This document shows, piece after piece, positions 26,501-38,342 of a stretch of 62,556 nucleotides of DNA. Each line of letters begins with the position of its first letter. Position 1 is the stretch's first letter. The stretch is from Bradyrhizobium sp. (GTDB lineage: Bacteria; Pseudomonadota; Alphaproteobacteria; Rhizobiales; Xanthobacteraceae): the NCBI RefSeq assembly GCF_004799405.1, contig NZ_SSMW01000073.1, positions 1 to 62,556 of the forward strand, read 5' to 3'. The translations under genes were made by a program, and so were the position numbers. The notes beneath the pieces are model-generated. The model was not told the DNA's origin. It saw only the letters and a program-made list of their open reading frames with translations, and made no database searches.

Positions 26501-26701
26501 TTACGGCGTCTTGCCATTGTCGCGGATGGAAAGAAGCCCATCCTTGATGGCCAGCCGAATGCCCTCCTCGACCAGCGTTCTCGCGACGCCGGGAACGCTG
26601 GTGCCGTGGGTGCCCTGTTTCACCAGCTTTTCGAGATAGCCGATGGTGGAAAGCGCCAACGTGATCGGAACACGGTCGGTTTCGGCTTTTTCGGTGGCCA
26701 T
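26501..26701 (-). CDS. Small conserved hypothetical protein upstream of gcrA
   Basis: 66 residues from the ATG at 26701 (MATEKAETDRVPITLALSTI), with a possible TTG start two codons earlier. Predicted layout: a short strand (VPITLAL), then helices TIGYLEKLVKQ and VARTLVEEGIRLAI, which resembles a ribbon-helix-helix arrangement with a short tail. The family is not named to me. It is 17 bases upstream of gcrA and probably cotranscribed, so a regulatory role is possible but unproven. Confidence 0.65.
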   Translation of the reverse strand: MATEKAETDRVPITLALSTIGYLEKLVKQGTHGTSVPGVARTLVEEGIRLAIKDGLLSIRDNGKTP

Positions 26702-26862
26702 GCCCAAAAGCTAGCCGGTAACTCGTGTACTGAAAAGTACCTTTTTAGAGTCTATTTCGGTTCATTTTCCGGTAAAATCTGGGGCCGGCGCCTTGGGGCC
26801 ACCTCAGGGGCGTGCAGGGCCGCTGGATTGCCAGATATCGGGCGACCGGCGTACCAACCGGC

Positions 26863-27747
26863 ATGGCCCCGAACCCGAGCACCGCGCCCATTTTGTTCGA
26901 CCGCGCCCTGCTGCGGACGCGGCAATCGCGGGCAGTGCGATTGGGTCCGGCCACGTTCCTGCTCGACCGGGTTGCCGCGGACATCGAAGAACGCCTGCGC
27001 GCGGTGTTGCGGGAATTCAAGGACGGAGCCGATATCGGCACGTCGGGCGATCAGGTCCGCGACGCGCTGGCCGCGCGCGTCGGTCGATTGGCGCGCGTCG
27101 ATCTGCCTGATGCCGAATCCGAGCCGCTGCCGCTTGCGCCCGAGACGCTCGACCTCGCCGTTTCCGCGCTGGCGTTTCAGTTCGTCAACGATCTGCCCGG
27201 CGTACTGGCGCAAATCCGCCGCGCGCTGAGACCCGACGGGCTGTTGCTGGCGGCGATGATCGGCGGCGATACGCTGACCGAGTTGCGGCAATCCTTTGCG
27301 GCGGCGGAAGCCGAACGCGAAGGCGGGGTGTCGCCGCGTGTCGCGCCGTTTGCCGATCTGCGCGATGTCGGCGCGCTGTTGCAGCGTGCCGGCTTTGCAC
27401 TCCCGGTCACCGACGTCGATCGCGTCATGGTGCGCTACGACAACGCTTTCGCGCTGATGGCCGATCTGAGAAGGATGGGCGCCACCAACATCCTGGTCGA
27501 GCGGCGGCGGACGGCGACCCGCCGCGCCACGCTGCTGCGGATGGCGCAGATTTACAGCGAGCGCTTTGCCGATCCCGACGGCCGCATCCGCGTCACCTTC
27601 GACGTGATCTGGCTGTCGGGCTGGGCCCCGCATGACAGCCAGCAGAAGCCGCTGCGACCGGGGTCGGCCAAAGCGAGCCTGGCGGAGGCGGTGAGGAAGC
27701 CACTTTCACCCTCCCCTGGAGGGGGAGGGTCGACGCGAATGAAATGA
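26863..27747 (+). CDS. SAM-dependent methyltransferase, BioC/NDUFAF5-like
   Basis: About 294 residues. The start MAPNPSTAPILFDRALLRTR, then RAVRLGPATFLLDRVAADIE, matches the BioC-like family whose mitochondrial members (NDUFAF5) hydroxylate or methylate complex I subunits. The SAM core has drifted: LRPDGLLLAAMIGGDTLTEL and MGATNILVERRR are well kept, while motif I is reduced. From about residue 280 the frame runs into a nested palindrome, which encodes the last 15 residues (PLSPSPGGGGSTRMK), so the native C-terminus has been replaced or extended by repeat sequence. Confidence 0.82.
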   Translation: MAPNPSTAPILFDRALLRTRQSRAVRLGPATFLLDRVAADIEERLRAVLREFKDGADIGTSGDQVRDALAARVGRLARVDLPDAESEPLPLAPETLDLAVSALAFQFVNDLPGVLAQIRRALRPDGLLLAAMIGGDTLTELRQSFAAAEAEREGGVSPRVAPFADLRDVGALLQRAGFALPVTDVDRVMVRYDNAFALMADLRRMGATNILVERRRTATRRATLLRMAQIYSERFADPDGRIRVTFDVIWLSGWAPHDSQQKPLRPGSAKASLAEAVRKPLSPSPGGGGSTRMK

Positions 27748-27912
27748 GCGGCGGGGTGGGGTGACAGTCTGTCGTTTTGAACAGTGCGCGAGTTGAGAGA
27801 CTGTCACCCCACCCCGTCTCTCATCTCACGGAGTTTATCATCGGGCGGCGCTTCGCGCCGACCCGTTGGCTCGATGCGAGCCGACCCTCCCCCTCTAGGG
27901 GAGGGTGAAGTG
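27701..27912. repeat. Nested palindrome A (212 bp)
   Basis: Outer arms 27701-27732 (CACTTTCACCCTCCCC, GGAGGGGGAGGGTCG) and 27882-27912 are inverted copies with one mismatch and one indel. Each arm is itself a CCCTCCCC/GGGGAGGG hairpin. Inner arms CGGGGTGGGGTGACAGTCT (27752-27770) and AGACTGTCACCCCACCCCG (27798-27816) pair perfectly. The core has small hairpins such as GGCGCTTCGCGCC. It shares design with the elements at 49.0, 50.4 and 56.3 kb. Confidence 0.85.
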
Positions 27913-27925
27913 TCCTCGCTCGGCT

Positions 27926-28378
27926 TCACATCAGCAAATCGATCAGGTGCGGAATCAGCGGAATGTCGGCTGGCGGCATCGGGTAGTCGCGCAGTTTGTT
28001 GGCGCGGACCCAGGCCAGGTTCTGGCCTTCGCGCGCGGTCACGACGCCATCCCAGCGCCGGCAGATATAGAGCGGCATCAACAGATGGAAATCGTCATAG
28101 GCGTGGCTCGCAAAGGTGAGCGGCGCCAAACAGGCCTCGCTCACGGTGATGCCGATCTCCTCGGAGAGTTCGCGGATCAGCGTCTGTTCAGGCCGCTCGT
28201 CCGGCTCGACCTTGCCGCCGGGAAATTCCCACAGCCCGGCAAGTGTCTTGCCCGGCGGGCGCTGTGCGATCAGCACGCGCTTGTCGGCGTCGACCAGCGC
28301 GCAGGCGACCACGAGGGTGAGTTTGATACTTGGCATGCGGTCGCGGTGCTTGGGGGATTCCGTTCGGAAGGATTTCAT
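27926..28378 (-). CDS. mutT: Nudix hydrolase, MutT type (8-oxo-dGTP diphosphatase)
   Basis: 150 residues. The Nudix box is intact: GGKVEPDERPEQTLIRELSE, then EIGI (GX5EX7REUXEEXGU). The flanks VVACALVDADKRVLIAQRP and LAGLWEFPGGK are typical of MutT, which removes 8-oxo-dGTP from the nucleotide pool. I give the longest ATG start (28378); the ATG at 28336 (MPSIKLT) is equally possible, and neither has a good ribosome-binding site. It lies just beyond palindrome A, convergent to the methyltransferase. Confidence 0.88.
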   Translation of the reverse strand: MKSFRTESPKHRDRMPSIKLTLVVACALVDADKRVLIAQRPPGKTLAGLWEFPGGKVEPDERPEQTLIRELSEEIGITVSEACLAPLTFASHAYDDFHLLMPLYICRRWDGVVTAREGQNLAWVRANKLRDYPMPPADIPLIPHLIDLLM

Positions 28379-28501
28379 TAACCACTAAACGGCATCGCGC
28401 CAAACTGTTTGTTCGCCGGCCGCTAGCCGGCGGCAATAAGTCAACTTTAATGCATGGCCGTTAACGTTAACGCGATCTGAGCCCAGAACAGGCATCGTCC
28501 C

Positions 28502-29842
28502 ATGCGCGCGCTTTTCCGCGAAGTCGGCCGTTTTCGCCGCGACAAGTCCGGCAATATCGCGGTGATTTTCACGCTGGCGTTGCTTCCCATCCTGTCGGCC
28601 ATCGGTTGCGCGGTCGACTACAGCCGGGCGACGCAGCTACGCTCCAAGTTGCAGGCCGCCGCCGACGCCGCCAGCGTCGGATCGATTTCGAAAACGTCGC
28701 CCGCCTTCATCGCCGCGGGCTCGATGACGACGGATGGCGCGATCCCGGTCGGCGTCACCGACGCGGCCAACATCTTCAACGGCAATATGTCCGGCGTGAG
28801 CGGCTACACGCTCAACAGCGTCACCCCCACTGTGACCAAGTCCGGCAGCGCCATCACCTCCAACGTGCAGTTCTCCGCCAATATGGCCACGATGTTTCTC
28901 GGTGTGATGGGCAAGAGCACCATGACCGTCACCGGCAGTTCGACCTCCACCGCCAATATGCCGCTCTATATCGATTTTTACCTGCTGCTGGACAATTCGC
29001 CGTCAATGGGCGTGGGCGCCACGCCAACCGATGTCGCCACCATGGTGGCCAATACGTCGGATCAGTGCGCGTTCGCCTGCCATGACGTCTCCGATTCGAA
29101 TAATTATTACAAGCTCGCAAAATCCCTCGGGGTGACGATGCGGATCGACGTGCTGCGCACCGCAACCCAGCAACTGATGGATACCGCAGCGGCGACGCAA
29201 ACCTATTCGACGCAGTTCCGGATGGCGATCTACGATCTGGGATCCACCGCGGACACCGCCGCATTGACCACGATCTTCTCGCTGTCATCCAGCCTGAGCA
29301 GCGCCAAAACCGCCGCCGGCACCATCGACCTGATGACCGTCAACGGCCAGAACGACAACAACGATCAGGATACGAATTACGATACCCTTCTCACGCAAAT
29401 GAATTCCGCGATCGCCTCGCCGGGGGCCGGAACCTCATCCGCGCCGCTGAAGTATCTGTTCTTTGTCACCGACGGCGTCGCCGACGAGGTCAACGCGTCC
29501 TGCCTCTATACGATGTCGAATTCGACCTGGGGAAATATTGCGCCAAGGTGCCAGGAGCCGATCAATACGGCGCTGTGCACGACCATCAAGAACCGCGGCA
29601 TCAAGATCGCGGTGCTGTACACCACCTATCTCGCGCTCCCTACCAACTCCTGGTACAATTCCTGGATCGGGCCGTTCAACGCCGGACCCTGGGGCCCTTC
29701 GCCGAACAGCCAGATCGCGCTGAACATGCAAAGCTGCGCCTCGCCGGGGCTTTATTTCGAAGTCAGCCCGACCCAGGGGATTTCGGCGGCGATGACCTCG
29801 CTGTTCCAGAAAGCGGTCGCCGACGCCCGTATCAGCAACTAG
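28502..29842 (+). CDS. TadG-like pilus/secretion protein with von Willebrand A domain
   Basis: 446 residues. The N-terminal TadE/G-type segment RDKSGNIAVIFTLALLPILS, then AIGCAVDYSRATQLRSKLQA, places a single helix in the membrane with a periplasmic body. A vWA domain follows with the metal-site motif DNSPSMG (DxSxS) near residue 163, and later LFFVTDGVADE. Several Cys pairs suggest disulfides. Family members belong to Flp/Tad pilus clusters, but no other tad genes are nearby, so this is a solitary copy of unknown role. The upstream region 28379-28501 has a GTTAACGTTAAC palindrome (28460-28471). It is convergent with argJ, 9 bases away. Confidence 0.82.
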   Translation: MRALFREVGRFRRDKSGNIAVIFTLALLPILSAIGCAVDYSRATQLRSKLQAAADAASVGSISKTSPAFIAAGSMTTDGAIPVGVTDAANIFNGNMSGVSGYTLNSVTPTVTKSGSAITSNVQFSANMATMFLGVMGKSTMTVTGSSTSTANMPLYIDFYLLLDNSPSMGVGATPTDVATMVANTSDQCAFACHDVSDSNNYYKLAKSLGVTMRIDVLRTATQQLMDTAAATQTYSTQFRMAIYDLGSTADTAALTTIFSLSSSLSSAKTAAGTIDLMTVNGQNDNNDQDTNYDTLLTQMNSAIASPGAGTSSAPLKYLFFVTDGVADEVNASCLYTMSNSTWGNIAPRCQEPINTALCTTIKNRGIKIAVLYTTYLALPTNSWYNSWIGPFNAGPWGPSPNSQIALNMQSCASPGLYFEVSPTQGISAAMTSLFQKAVADARISN

Positions 29843-29851
29843 CGCTACCGC

Positions 29852-31108
29852 CTACGACCGGTAGTCGCCGTTGATCGCGACGTATTCCTTGGTGAGATCG
29901 CAGGTCAGCACGCGGTCGCGGCCCTTGCCCAGGCCCAGCGCGATCCTGATCTGGATTTTCGGATTCTTCATCGCCGCCGAGACTTCCGCCTCGTCATAGG
30001 ACGGATCGCGCGCGCCACGACTGGCGACGCGGATGCCGTTGAACGAGATCGCGAGCTTGTCGCGGTTGGCGGGTTCGCCGGCCTTGCCGACTGCCATCAC
30101 CACGCGGCCCCAATTGGCATCCTCGCCGGCGATCGCGGTCTTGACCAGCGGTGAATTCGCCACCGACATCGCGATTTTGCGCGCCGACGCTTTCGAGGTC
30201 GCGCCCTCGACGATGATCTCGACCAGCTTGCGCGCGCCTTCGCCGTCCCGCGCCACCTGCTCGGCGAGATCGGCGAGCACGGCGCCGAACGCCTTGGTAA
30301 AGGCCTTCAGGCGCGGGTCGCCGGCGCGGCTGATCTTGGGCGCGCCGGATGCGGCCGCCGCACCGGTGGCGAAGGCGAGCAAAGTGTCGGATGTCGAGGT
30401 ATCGCCGTCGATGGTGACCGCGTTGAAAGTGTCTGCGACGCCGCTCCGGAGCAGCGATTGCAGCGCGCCTGCCGCGATCGGCGCGTCGGTGAACACGAAC
30501 GCCAGCATGGTCGCCATGTCGGGTGCGATCATGCCGGCACCCTTCGCCATGCCGTTGATGGTGACGGTGGCCTTGCCGAGTTTCGCGGTCGCGGTCGCGA
30601 CTTTGGGAAAGGTGTCGGTGGTCATGATCGCCCTGGCCGCGCCGATCCAGTCTCCCGGCGCCGCCTTCTGCGCCAGCGTGCCGAGCACGCCGTTGAATTT
30701 GCTGGCGTCGAGCGGTTCGCCGATCACGCCGGTGGAAGCGAGAAACACTTCGCCCGGCTTGCATGCAACAGCCTTGGCGGCGATGTCAGCCGTCAACGCC
30801 GTGGCCTGTCGTCCGGTCTTGCCGGTGAAAGCATTGGCGTTGCCGGAATTGACCACCAGCGCCCGGGCGAGGCCTCCGCTGGATGATTTGCCGCCGCCGA
30901 GTTTGGCGCGACACCATTCCACCGGCGCGGAGGGGCACTTCGATTGGGTGAAGACGCCAGCCACCGTCGTGCCCTTGTCCATGATCGCCAGCAGCACGTC
31001 GGTGCGGCCGGCATAGCGGATGCCCGCGGCAGCCGTCGCGAACGTGACGCCCGCAATCACGGGCATGTCGGGGACGTGGGTAGGCGCAAGGGGCGAGATA
31101 GCGGACAT
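29852..31108 (-). CDS. argJ: Bifunctional glutamate N-acetyltransferase / amino-acid N-acetyltransferase ArgJ
   Basis: It transfers the acetyl group from N-acetylornithine to glutamate, closing the cyclic arginine pathway (and may also use acetyl-CoA). 418 residues. The self-cleavage site is in [19 protein letters not shown]: the precursor splits before Thr200, which becomes the nucleophile of the beta chain. Other hallmarks are [35 protein letters not shown] and the C-terminal [15 protein letters not shown]. It lies downstream of the parvulin gene on the same strand, with an inverted repeat between them. Confidence 0.95.
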   Translation of the reverse strand: MSAISPLAPTHVPDMPVIAGVTFATAAAGIRYAGRTDVLLAIMDKGTTVAGVFTQSKCPSAPVEWCRAKLGGGKSSSGGLARALVVNSGNANAFTGKTGRQATALTADIAAKAVACKPGEVFLASTGVIGEPLDASKFNGVLGTLAQKAAPGDWIGAARAIMTTDTFPKVATATAKLGKATVTINGMAKGAGMIAPDMATMLAFVFTDAPIAAGALQSLLRSGVADTFNAVTIDGDTSTSDTLLAFATGAAAASGAPKISRAGDPRLKAFTKAFGAVLADLAEQVARDGEGARKLVEIIVEGATSKASARKIAMSVANSPLVKTAIAGEDANWGRVVMAVGKAGEPANRDKLAISFNGIRVASRGARDPSYDEAEVSAAMKNPKIQIRIALGLGKGRDRVLTCDLTKEYVAINGDYRS

Positions 31109-31140
31109 CGGTTAAATCCGGGCGGGGACGGGATAGAGGT

Positions 31141-31231
31141 CGTCATGGCCGGGCTTGTCCCGGCCATCCACGTCTCTTCTGCTCGGGGAGGCTTCAAGAC
31201 GTAGATGGCCGGGACAAGCCCGGCCATGACG
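31141..31231. repeat. Perfect 28-bp inverted repeat between ppiC-like gene and argJ
   Basis: CGTCATGGCCGGGCTTGTCC... (31141-31168) is the exact complement of 31204-31231. Each arm also folds on itself (GGCCGGGCTTGTCCCGGCC). The 35-bp centre is unrelated. It is the full version of the short element at 10607-10639. Confidence 0.8.
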
Positions 31232-31272
31232 CCTCTAGATACTACCGGCTTCGAGGAAGCGACAGCAGATTT

Positions 31273-32184
31273 TTACTTCTTGGCAGGGGCCATCTTGGAG
31301 TCGGCGGGCTTGGCAGCCTCCGGCTTCGGCGTCGCATCGGCCTGGTCCATGCGCTCGACCTTGGCGGTTTCGCGCAGCTTGGCCACGTAATCGGCCTGCG
31401 CCTTGCGCGTCACATAGGTTTCGATCTGGGTCTTGACCTGATCGAACTCCGGCGGCTTGCGGTCGCGCTTTTCCTCGACCTTGATGACATGCCAGCCGAA
31501 CTGCGACTTCACCGGATCGGAGATCTTGCCCGGCTCCAGCGCGAAGGCGACGGCCGAGAATTCCGGCACCATCTGGTCCTTGGTGAAGAAGCCGAGGTCG
31601 CCGCCATCGGACGCGCCTGGATCCTTGGATTTCTTCTTGGCTAGTTCGGCGAAGTCGGCGCCCTTCTTGAGTTCGTCCTCGACCGCCTTGGCCTCGTCCT
31701 CGGTGTCGACCAGGATATGGCGGGCGTGAACTTCCTGTTCGCTGCTGATCTGCTTGGAGGCCTCCTCGTAGACCTTCTTCATGGCTTCGTCGGTGGTCGC
31801 GGCCTTACCTTCCATCGCCAGCAGATTGTCCATCAGGAGCCGGCTGCGCGTGAAGGCGAGACGGGCCTTGAAGTCGTCGCGGTCCTCGATTTTCTTGGCT
31901 TCCGCAGCCTTGGCGACGATCTTCATGTCGATCAGGAACGACAGCACGTTTTCCTTCTTGGTCGCGGGGTCCATCTGGGCGAGGCTGGGACCGAGCTCGT
32001 CTTCCGCGAGGCTAAGGTCGCTTTGGCGGATCTCGGCGCCATTCACCTTGGCCAGCACCGGGTTGGCGTCTTCAGCACGTACCGCGGGACTTGCGAACAG
32101 AACCATCGCAAGACAGCCCGTCGCGGCGGCTGCGGCAAGGCCAAAGCGCAGGCCGGTTTTCGTTTCCTGGAACGAAGTGGTCAT
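31273..32184 (-). CDS. Periplasmic parvulin-type peptidyl-prolyl isomerase
   Basis: 303 residues. A signal peptide (GLAAAAATGCLAMVLFASPA, cleavage near AVRAED) directs export. A SurA-like N-terminal chaperone region (about 40-150) precedes the parvulin domain, seen in VHARHILVDTEDEAKAVEDE, FAELAKKKSKDPGASDGGDL, FFTKDQMVPEF and SQFGWHVIKVEEKRD. The tail is Lys/Pro/Ala-rich. It probably assists outer-membrane protein folding. It is divergent from secA across 343 bp, a sensible pairing of export and folding functions. Confidence 0.9.
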   Translation of the reverse strand: MTTSFQETKTGLRFGLAAAAATGCLAMVLFASPAVRAEDANPVLAKVNGAEIRQSDLSLAEDELGPSLAQMDPATKKENVLSFLIDMKIVAKAAEAKKIEDRDDFKARLAFTRSRLLMDNLLAMEGKAATTDEAMKKVYEEASKQISSEQEVHARHILVDTEDEAKAVEDELKKGADFAELAKKKSKDPGASDGGDLGFFTKDQMVPEFSAVAFALEPGKISDPVKSQFGWHVIKVEEKRDRKPPEFDQVKTQIETYVTRKAQADYVAKLRETAKVERMDQADATPKPEAAKPADSKMAPAKK

Positions 32185-32302
32185 GGAAAATCCTTATCCT
32201 GAAAGATGGGCTGCTCGGAGCGGCGGGACACTCGCCCAATCGTGTGGCCTTGGCAACGCGAAAAGTCTGTCAAAATGATGAAATCCTTGACGGTTCGCGC
32301 CG

Positions 32303-32331
32303 TTGACAAGCCTCCGGCCCAGCCATATCTC
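32303..32331 (+). promoter_or_regulatory. Predicted sigma70 promoter for secA
   Basis: TTGACA at 32303-32308 and TATCTC at 32326-32331 are separated by 17 bases, about 195 bases before the secA ATG. The 343-bp region between ppiC and secA has no gene. The first half also serves the divergent parvulin gene; no clear secretion-responsive leader such as SecM was seen. Confidence 0.5.
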
Positions 32332-32527
32332 TGCGCGACCTAAGTCAATGGCGATGGCGTGTTTTTGGCTGCGTTTTGGCCGTTGAACCTCGGATTGCGC
32401 AATTCCCACTCATTTGGCGGATACCCCCGGTCGGGGCCGGTGCCGCAATGCGTCACGATGAGTTGATAGGCAGACTGGTGGAATACGTCATGGCTGCAAC
32501 GCCGAACCGCAAAGACAGGAATCTGGC

Positions 32528-35371
<2,844 letters not shown>

Positions 35372-35393
35372 GCGCGAATAACGCGTCTCAACG

Positions 35394-35427
35394 CGTCGTC
35401 GCCGTTCCTGCATGAGCAGCGACGACG
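35394..35427 (+). terminator. Possible terminator after secA
   Basis: A 9-bp perfect stem CGTCGTCGC (35394-35402) with GCGACGACG (35419-35427) and a 16-base loop, followed by TAATCTTT. The T-run is poor, so termination is uncertain; it lies between convergent secA and the transpeptidase gene. Confidence 0.4.
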
Positions 35428-35454
35428 TAATCTTTCGGAAAGTGCCGAACTCTT

Positions 35455-36924
35455 TTACTTCACCGCCGAGAAGCGGCTCTCGAACGAATTGGCCGGCACG
35501 ATCGGCTGTGAGCCGGCGACCAAGGTATCATTGGCGGCGGGCGCGGCGGGCCCGTCCGAAAGCGACGGCTTAAGCGGCGGACGGGCGGTGGCCTGCCTGG
35601 TGTCGGAGGTCTTCGAAGCTTTGGGGATCGACGCCTGCGGGCGTGGCGGCTTGGCCTCAGCCATTTTCGGCTTCGCCGGTGCCGGCGGAATAGGCTGCGT
35701 GCTCGCGGTAGCGTCCGCGGTGCCGCCGAACCCCACCTTGCGAGCGAGGCTGCTAAAGAAGCCATCGTCGGATTGCGGCGCCGGTGCGGTGGACGCCACC
35801 CGCGTCGTCGGGGCCGGTGCGGTGGCCGGCGCCATCGAAGCCACAAGCGGCTCGCTCGGAGACGTCACGGGTCCGTGCGGCGGATTGACGTGGGACGGAA
35901 TGGTGCCGGGCGCGCGGGCAAACACCGAGAGCGACAGTCCCTGACCTTCGCCACCTTCCGACAACCCGGTACTGCCGTCGGGCAGCTTGGAGGCAAACAC
36001 CCTGTTCATGCCGCCATCGATGCCGGTGTTCATCTGGGCGACCGGCGTTCCGCGCGCGATCAGCTTGGCCGTCTCGGCCTGGTCTTCCTGCTGCTTTTCA
36101 CGCACGGCATCGGCGAGTTCATCGGGAATGACATAGGCCGGGCATTTGGCGGAGGCCTCGAACACCGGCTCGCGCTTGGCATTCGGCGCCTTCTCGGCAT
36201 CGAATACGTATTTCTTCTCGCAGAAGTCGACCTTCGGCTCTTGCCGCGTCACCTCGAAATGATCGTAGCCTTCCTTGATCATTTTCCAGAACGGCATGTT
36301 CGGGTTGTTGCGGTGTCTCGCCATGTTGATCGGCGTCATCCGGAACGGATAGGCCTGGAATTGGAATGCGCGCTGGCCGCCGAAGAACGATTCCCGCCCC
36401 AGCGAATAGATTTCCGCGATCTGTTCGTCGGTCATCGCGTAACAGCCGCGCGACGAGCAGTCGCCATGCACCATCAGCTCCGAGCCGGAGTGTCCCAGCG
36501 ACCTGTCGTAGGCGTTGGGGTAGCCGGTGTTGAACGAAAGATAATACGCCGACTGCGGATTCATCTGTGCCGGCGTGATCGCGTAGAAGCCTTCCGGCGC
36601 CTGGCGGTCGCCTTCGCGGACCTTGGGTCCGAGGTCGCCCGACCAGCGGCAAATCGGATAGGTCTTCAGGAGTGCGAAGCGGCCCGAGCGATCCTGCTTC
36701 CAGACTTCGAGTTCGGCTTCCTGCTTGAACAGGCGGACCAGCATCGGCGATTGCAGGTCCATGTCCTTCGCCTCCATTTCGGCGACGAGCTTTGGGGAGA
36801 CCGGCTGGTTGGCCTTGGCGTTGGTTGCGAGCGAGATTTCGTCACTATTGCAGCCGGCCAGCAGCACACCGGCCGCCAGCGCGACCGAGGTGAAAAGCGC
36901 GCGAATCAGCGAGCGATAAATCAA
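35455..36924 (-). CDS. L,D-transpeptidase (YkuD) lipoprotein
   Basis: 489 residues. A lipoprotein signal ends at LLAGC with Cys25 as the lipidation site. The YkuD catalytic domain (about 60-200) includes PEGFYAITPAQMNPQSAYYL and GSELMVHGDCSSRGCYAMTD, where His153 and Cys161 form the active site. Such enzymes make 3-3 peptidoglycan cross-links or attach proteins to the wall, or to the outer membrane in rhizobia. The last 200 residues are Pro/Ala/Ser-rich and unstructured, possibly spanning the periplasm. The 272-bp upstream gap (36925-37196) holds its promoter and the accA terminator. Confidence 0.9.
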   Translation of the reverse strand: MIYRSLIRALFTSVALAAGVLLAGCNSDEISLATNAKANQPVSPKLVAEMEAKDMDLQSPMLVRLFKQEAELEVWKQDRSGRFALLKTYPICRWSGDLGPKVREGDRQAPEGFYAITPAQMNPQSAYYLSFNTGYPNAYDRSLGHSGSELMVHGDCSSRGCYAMTDEQIAEIYSLGRESFFGGQRAFQFQAYPFRMTPINMARHRNNPNMPFWKMIKEGYDHFEVTRQEPKVDFCEKKYVFDAEKAPNAKREPVFEASAKCPAYVIPDELADAVREKQQEDQAETAKLIARGTPVAQMNTGIDGGMNRVFASKLPDGSTGLSEGGEGQGLSLSVFARAPGTIPSHVNPPHGPVTSPSEPLVASMAPATAPAPTTRVASTAPAPQSDDGFFSSLARKVGFGGTADATASTQPIPPAPAKPKMAEAKPPRPQASIPKASKTSDTRQATARPPLKPSLSDGPAAPAANDTLVAGSQPIVPANSFESRFSAVK

Positions 36925-37140
36925 TGCAAAGCTCCAACCCCGACGGGCAATTTCCGCACCCCGATTTTAGCGTCCATGCCCTGAAGCCATTGAGTAAAAT
37001 ATTATCCTTTGACCCCCCGGCTCGCAAGCCGATCAGGGTGTCGCGGCGGGTTCCATGAAGGCATGGTCAACAGGGGTTAAATATCGCTGTCTGGGCCTAA
37101 TTGGGGCCGAAATGGCCGATTTATGAAAATGCCGTGGATT

Positions 37141-37167
37141 AAAAGTGGGCGGCCGCTTTTGGCCGCC
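37141..37167 (-). terminator. Terminator after accA
   Basis: On the minus strand GGCGGCC (37161-37167) pairs with GGCCGCC (37148-37154) over a 6-base loop and is followed by CACTTTTAATCC. The stem is strong and the T-run is short. It lies 30 bases after the accA stop. Confidence 0.55.
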
Positions 37168-37196
37168 TTATTTCGCAGGAATTAAGTGTGCCGGAC

Positions 37197-38159
37197 TCAG
37201 CCCAGTTTCCGGCCGATATCGAGGAATTTCTGGCGCCGCTGCCTGCGGATCATGTCCGGGTCGAGATTGCGCAGATCGTCGAGCGCTTGCGCGATGGCGT
37301 CGCCGGTGGCCACGATCATGGCGCCGGGATCGCGATGCGCGCCGCCCGAAGGTTCTTTCAGGATCGAATCGATCACGCCAAAACGCAGCATGTCCTGCGC
37401 CGTGATTTTCATGGAGGTGGCGGCTTCCTGGGCCTTGGTTCCATCGCGCCACAGGATCGAGGACGCGGCCTCGGGCGAGATCACGCTGTAGATCGCGTGC
37501 TCGAACATCAGCACGCGGTTCGCCGTCGTGATCGCGATGGCGCCGCCCGACATCCCTTCGCCGGTGATGATCGCGATATTGGGCACCCCGAGCGACAGGC
37601 AGGCATCGGTGGAGCGTGCGATCGCCTCGGCCTGTCCGCGTTCCTCGGCGCCGATCCCTGGATAGGCGCCGGCTGAATCGACAATCGACAGTACCGGAAT
37701 GCCGAACTTGTCGGCCATCTCCATCAGCCGCACGGCCTTGCGATAGCCTTCGGGACGCGCCATGCCGAAATTATGCTTGATCCGGGATTCGGTGGTGGCG
37801 CCCTTTTCCTGGCCGATCACGCAAATGCTCTCGCCGCGGAAGCGGCCGAATCCGCCCACCAGCGCTTCGTCTTCGCCGAACTTGCGGTCGCCCGCGAGCG
37901 GGGTGAATTCGGTGATCAGCGCGTTGACGAAATCGGTCAGATGCGGCCGCTGCGGATGGCGCGCCACCAGCGTTTTCTGCCATGGCGTCAAATTGGCGTA
38001 GAGGTCGGCCAGCGCTTGCGCGGCTCTGTCTTCGACCCGCGAAATCTCGTCGCCGATATCGCTGCCGGTCGCCGCCAGCGCGCGCAATTCATCGACCTTG
38101 GAATCGAGTTCCGCGACGGGCTTTTCGAAATCAAGGTAAGAGCGCATGGGATCCGGCAT
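37197..38159 (-). CDS. accA: Acetyl-CoA carboxylase carboxyltransferase subunit alpha
   Basis: It joins AccD to transfer carboxyl from biotin to acetyl-CoA, giving malonyl-CoA for fatty-acid synthesis. 320 residues from the ATG at 38159 (MPDPMRSYLDFEKPVAELDS). Family marks: LTPWQKTLVARHPQRPHLTD, RIKHNFGMARPEGYRKAVRL, SIVDSAGAYPGIGAEERGQA, EGMSGGAIAI and FEHAIYSVISPEAASSILWR. The frame is open back to 38234, but the conserved start is at 38159. A terminator follows. Confidence 0.95.
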   Translation of the reverse strand: MPDPMRSYLDFEKPVAELDSKVDELRALAATGSDIGDEISRVEDRAAQALADLYANLTPWQKTLVARHPQRPHLTDFVNALITEFTPLAGDRKFGEDEALVGGFGRFRGESICVIGQEKGATTESRIKHNFGMARPEGYRKAVRLMEMADKFGIPVLSIVDSAGAYPGIGAEERGQAEAIARSTDACLSLGVPNIAIITGEGMSGGAIAITTANRVLMFEHAIYSVISPEAASSILWRDGTKAQEAATSMKITAQDMLRFGVIDSILKEPSGGAHRDPGAMIVATGDAIAQALDDLRNLDPDMIRRQRRQKFLDIGRKLG

Positions 38160-38342
38160 CAAATCAATATAGGTAAGATCGCGCCCGGGAGCGAAGCGGT
38201 TTCCGGTTCGCGCGAAGAACGCAAGTCTCTTCAATTAGTTGGCGTCATCGGGTCCGCTTTTGCGGAATCCGCGCAAGCGGGTCGCGGGCGGTAACCGGCT
38301 CTTTCGCGGCAGACGGCGCTGAAGTCAAGGCGGCCGTCGGCG

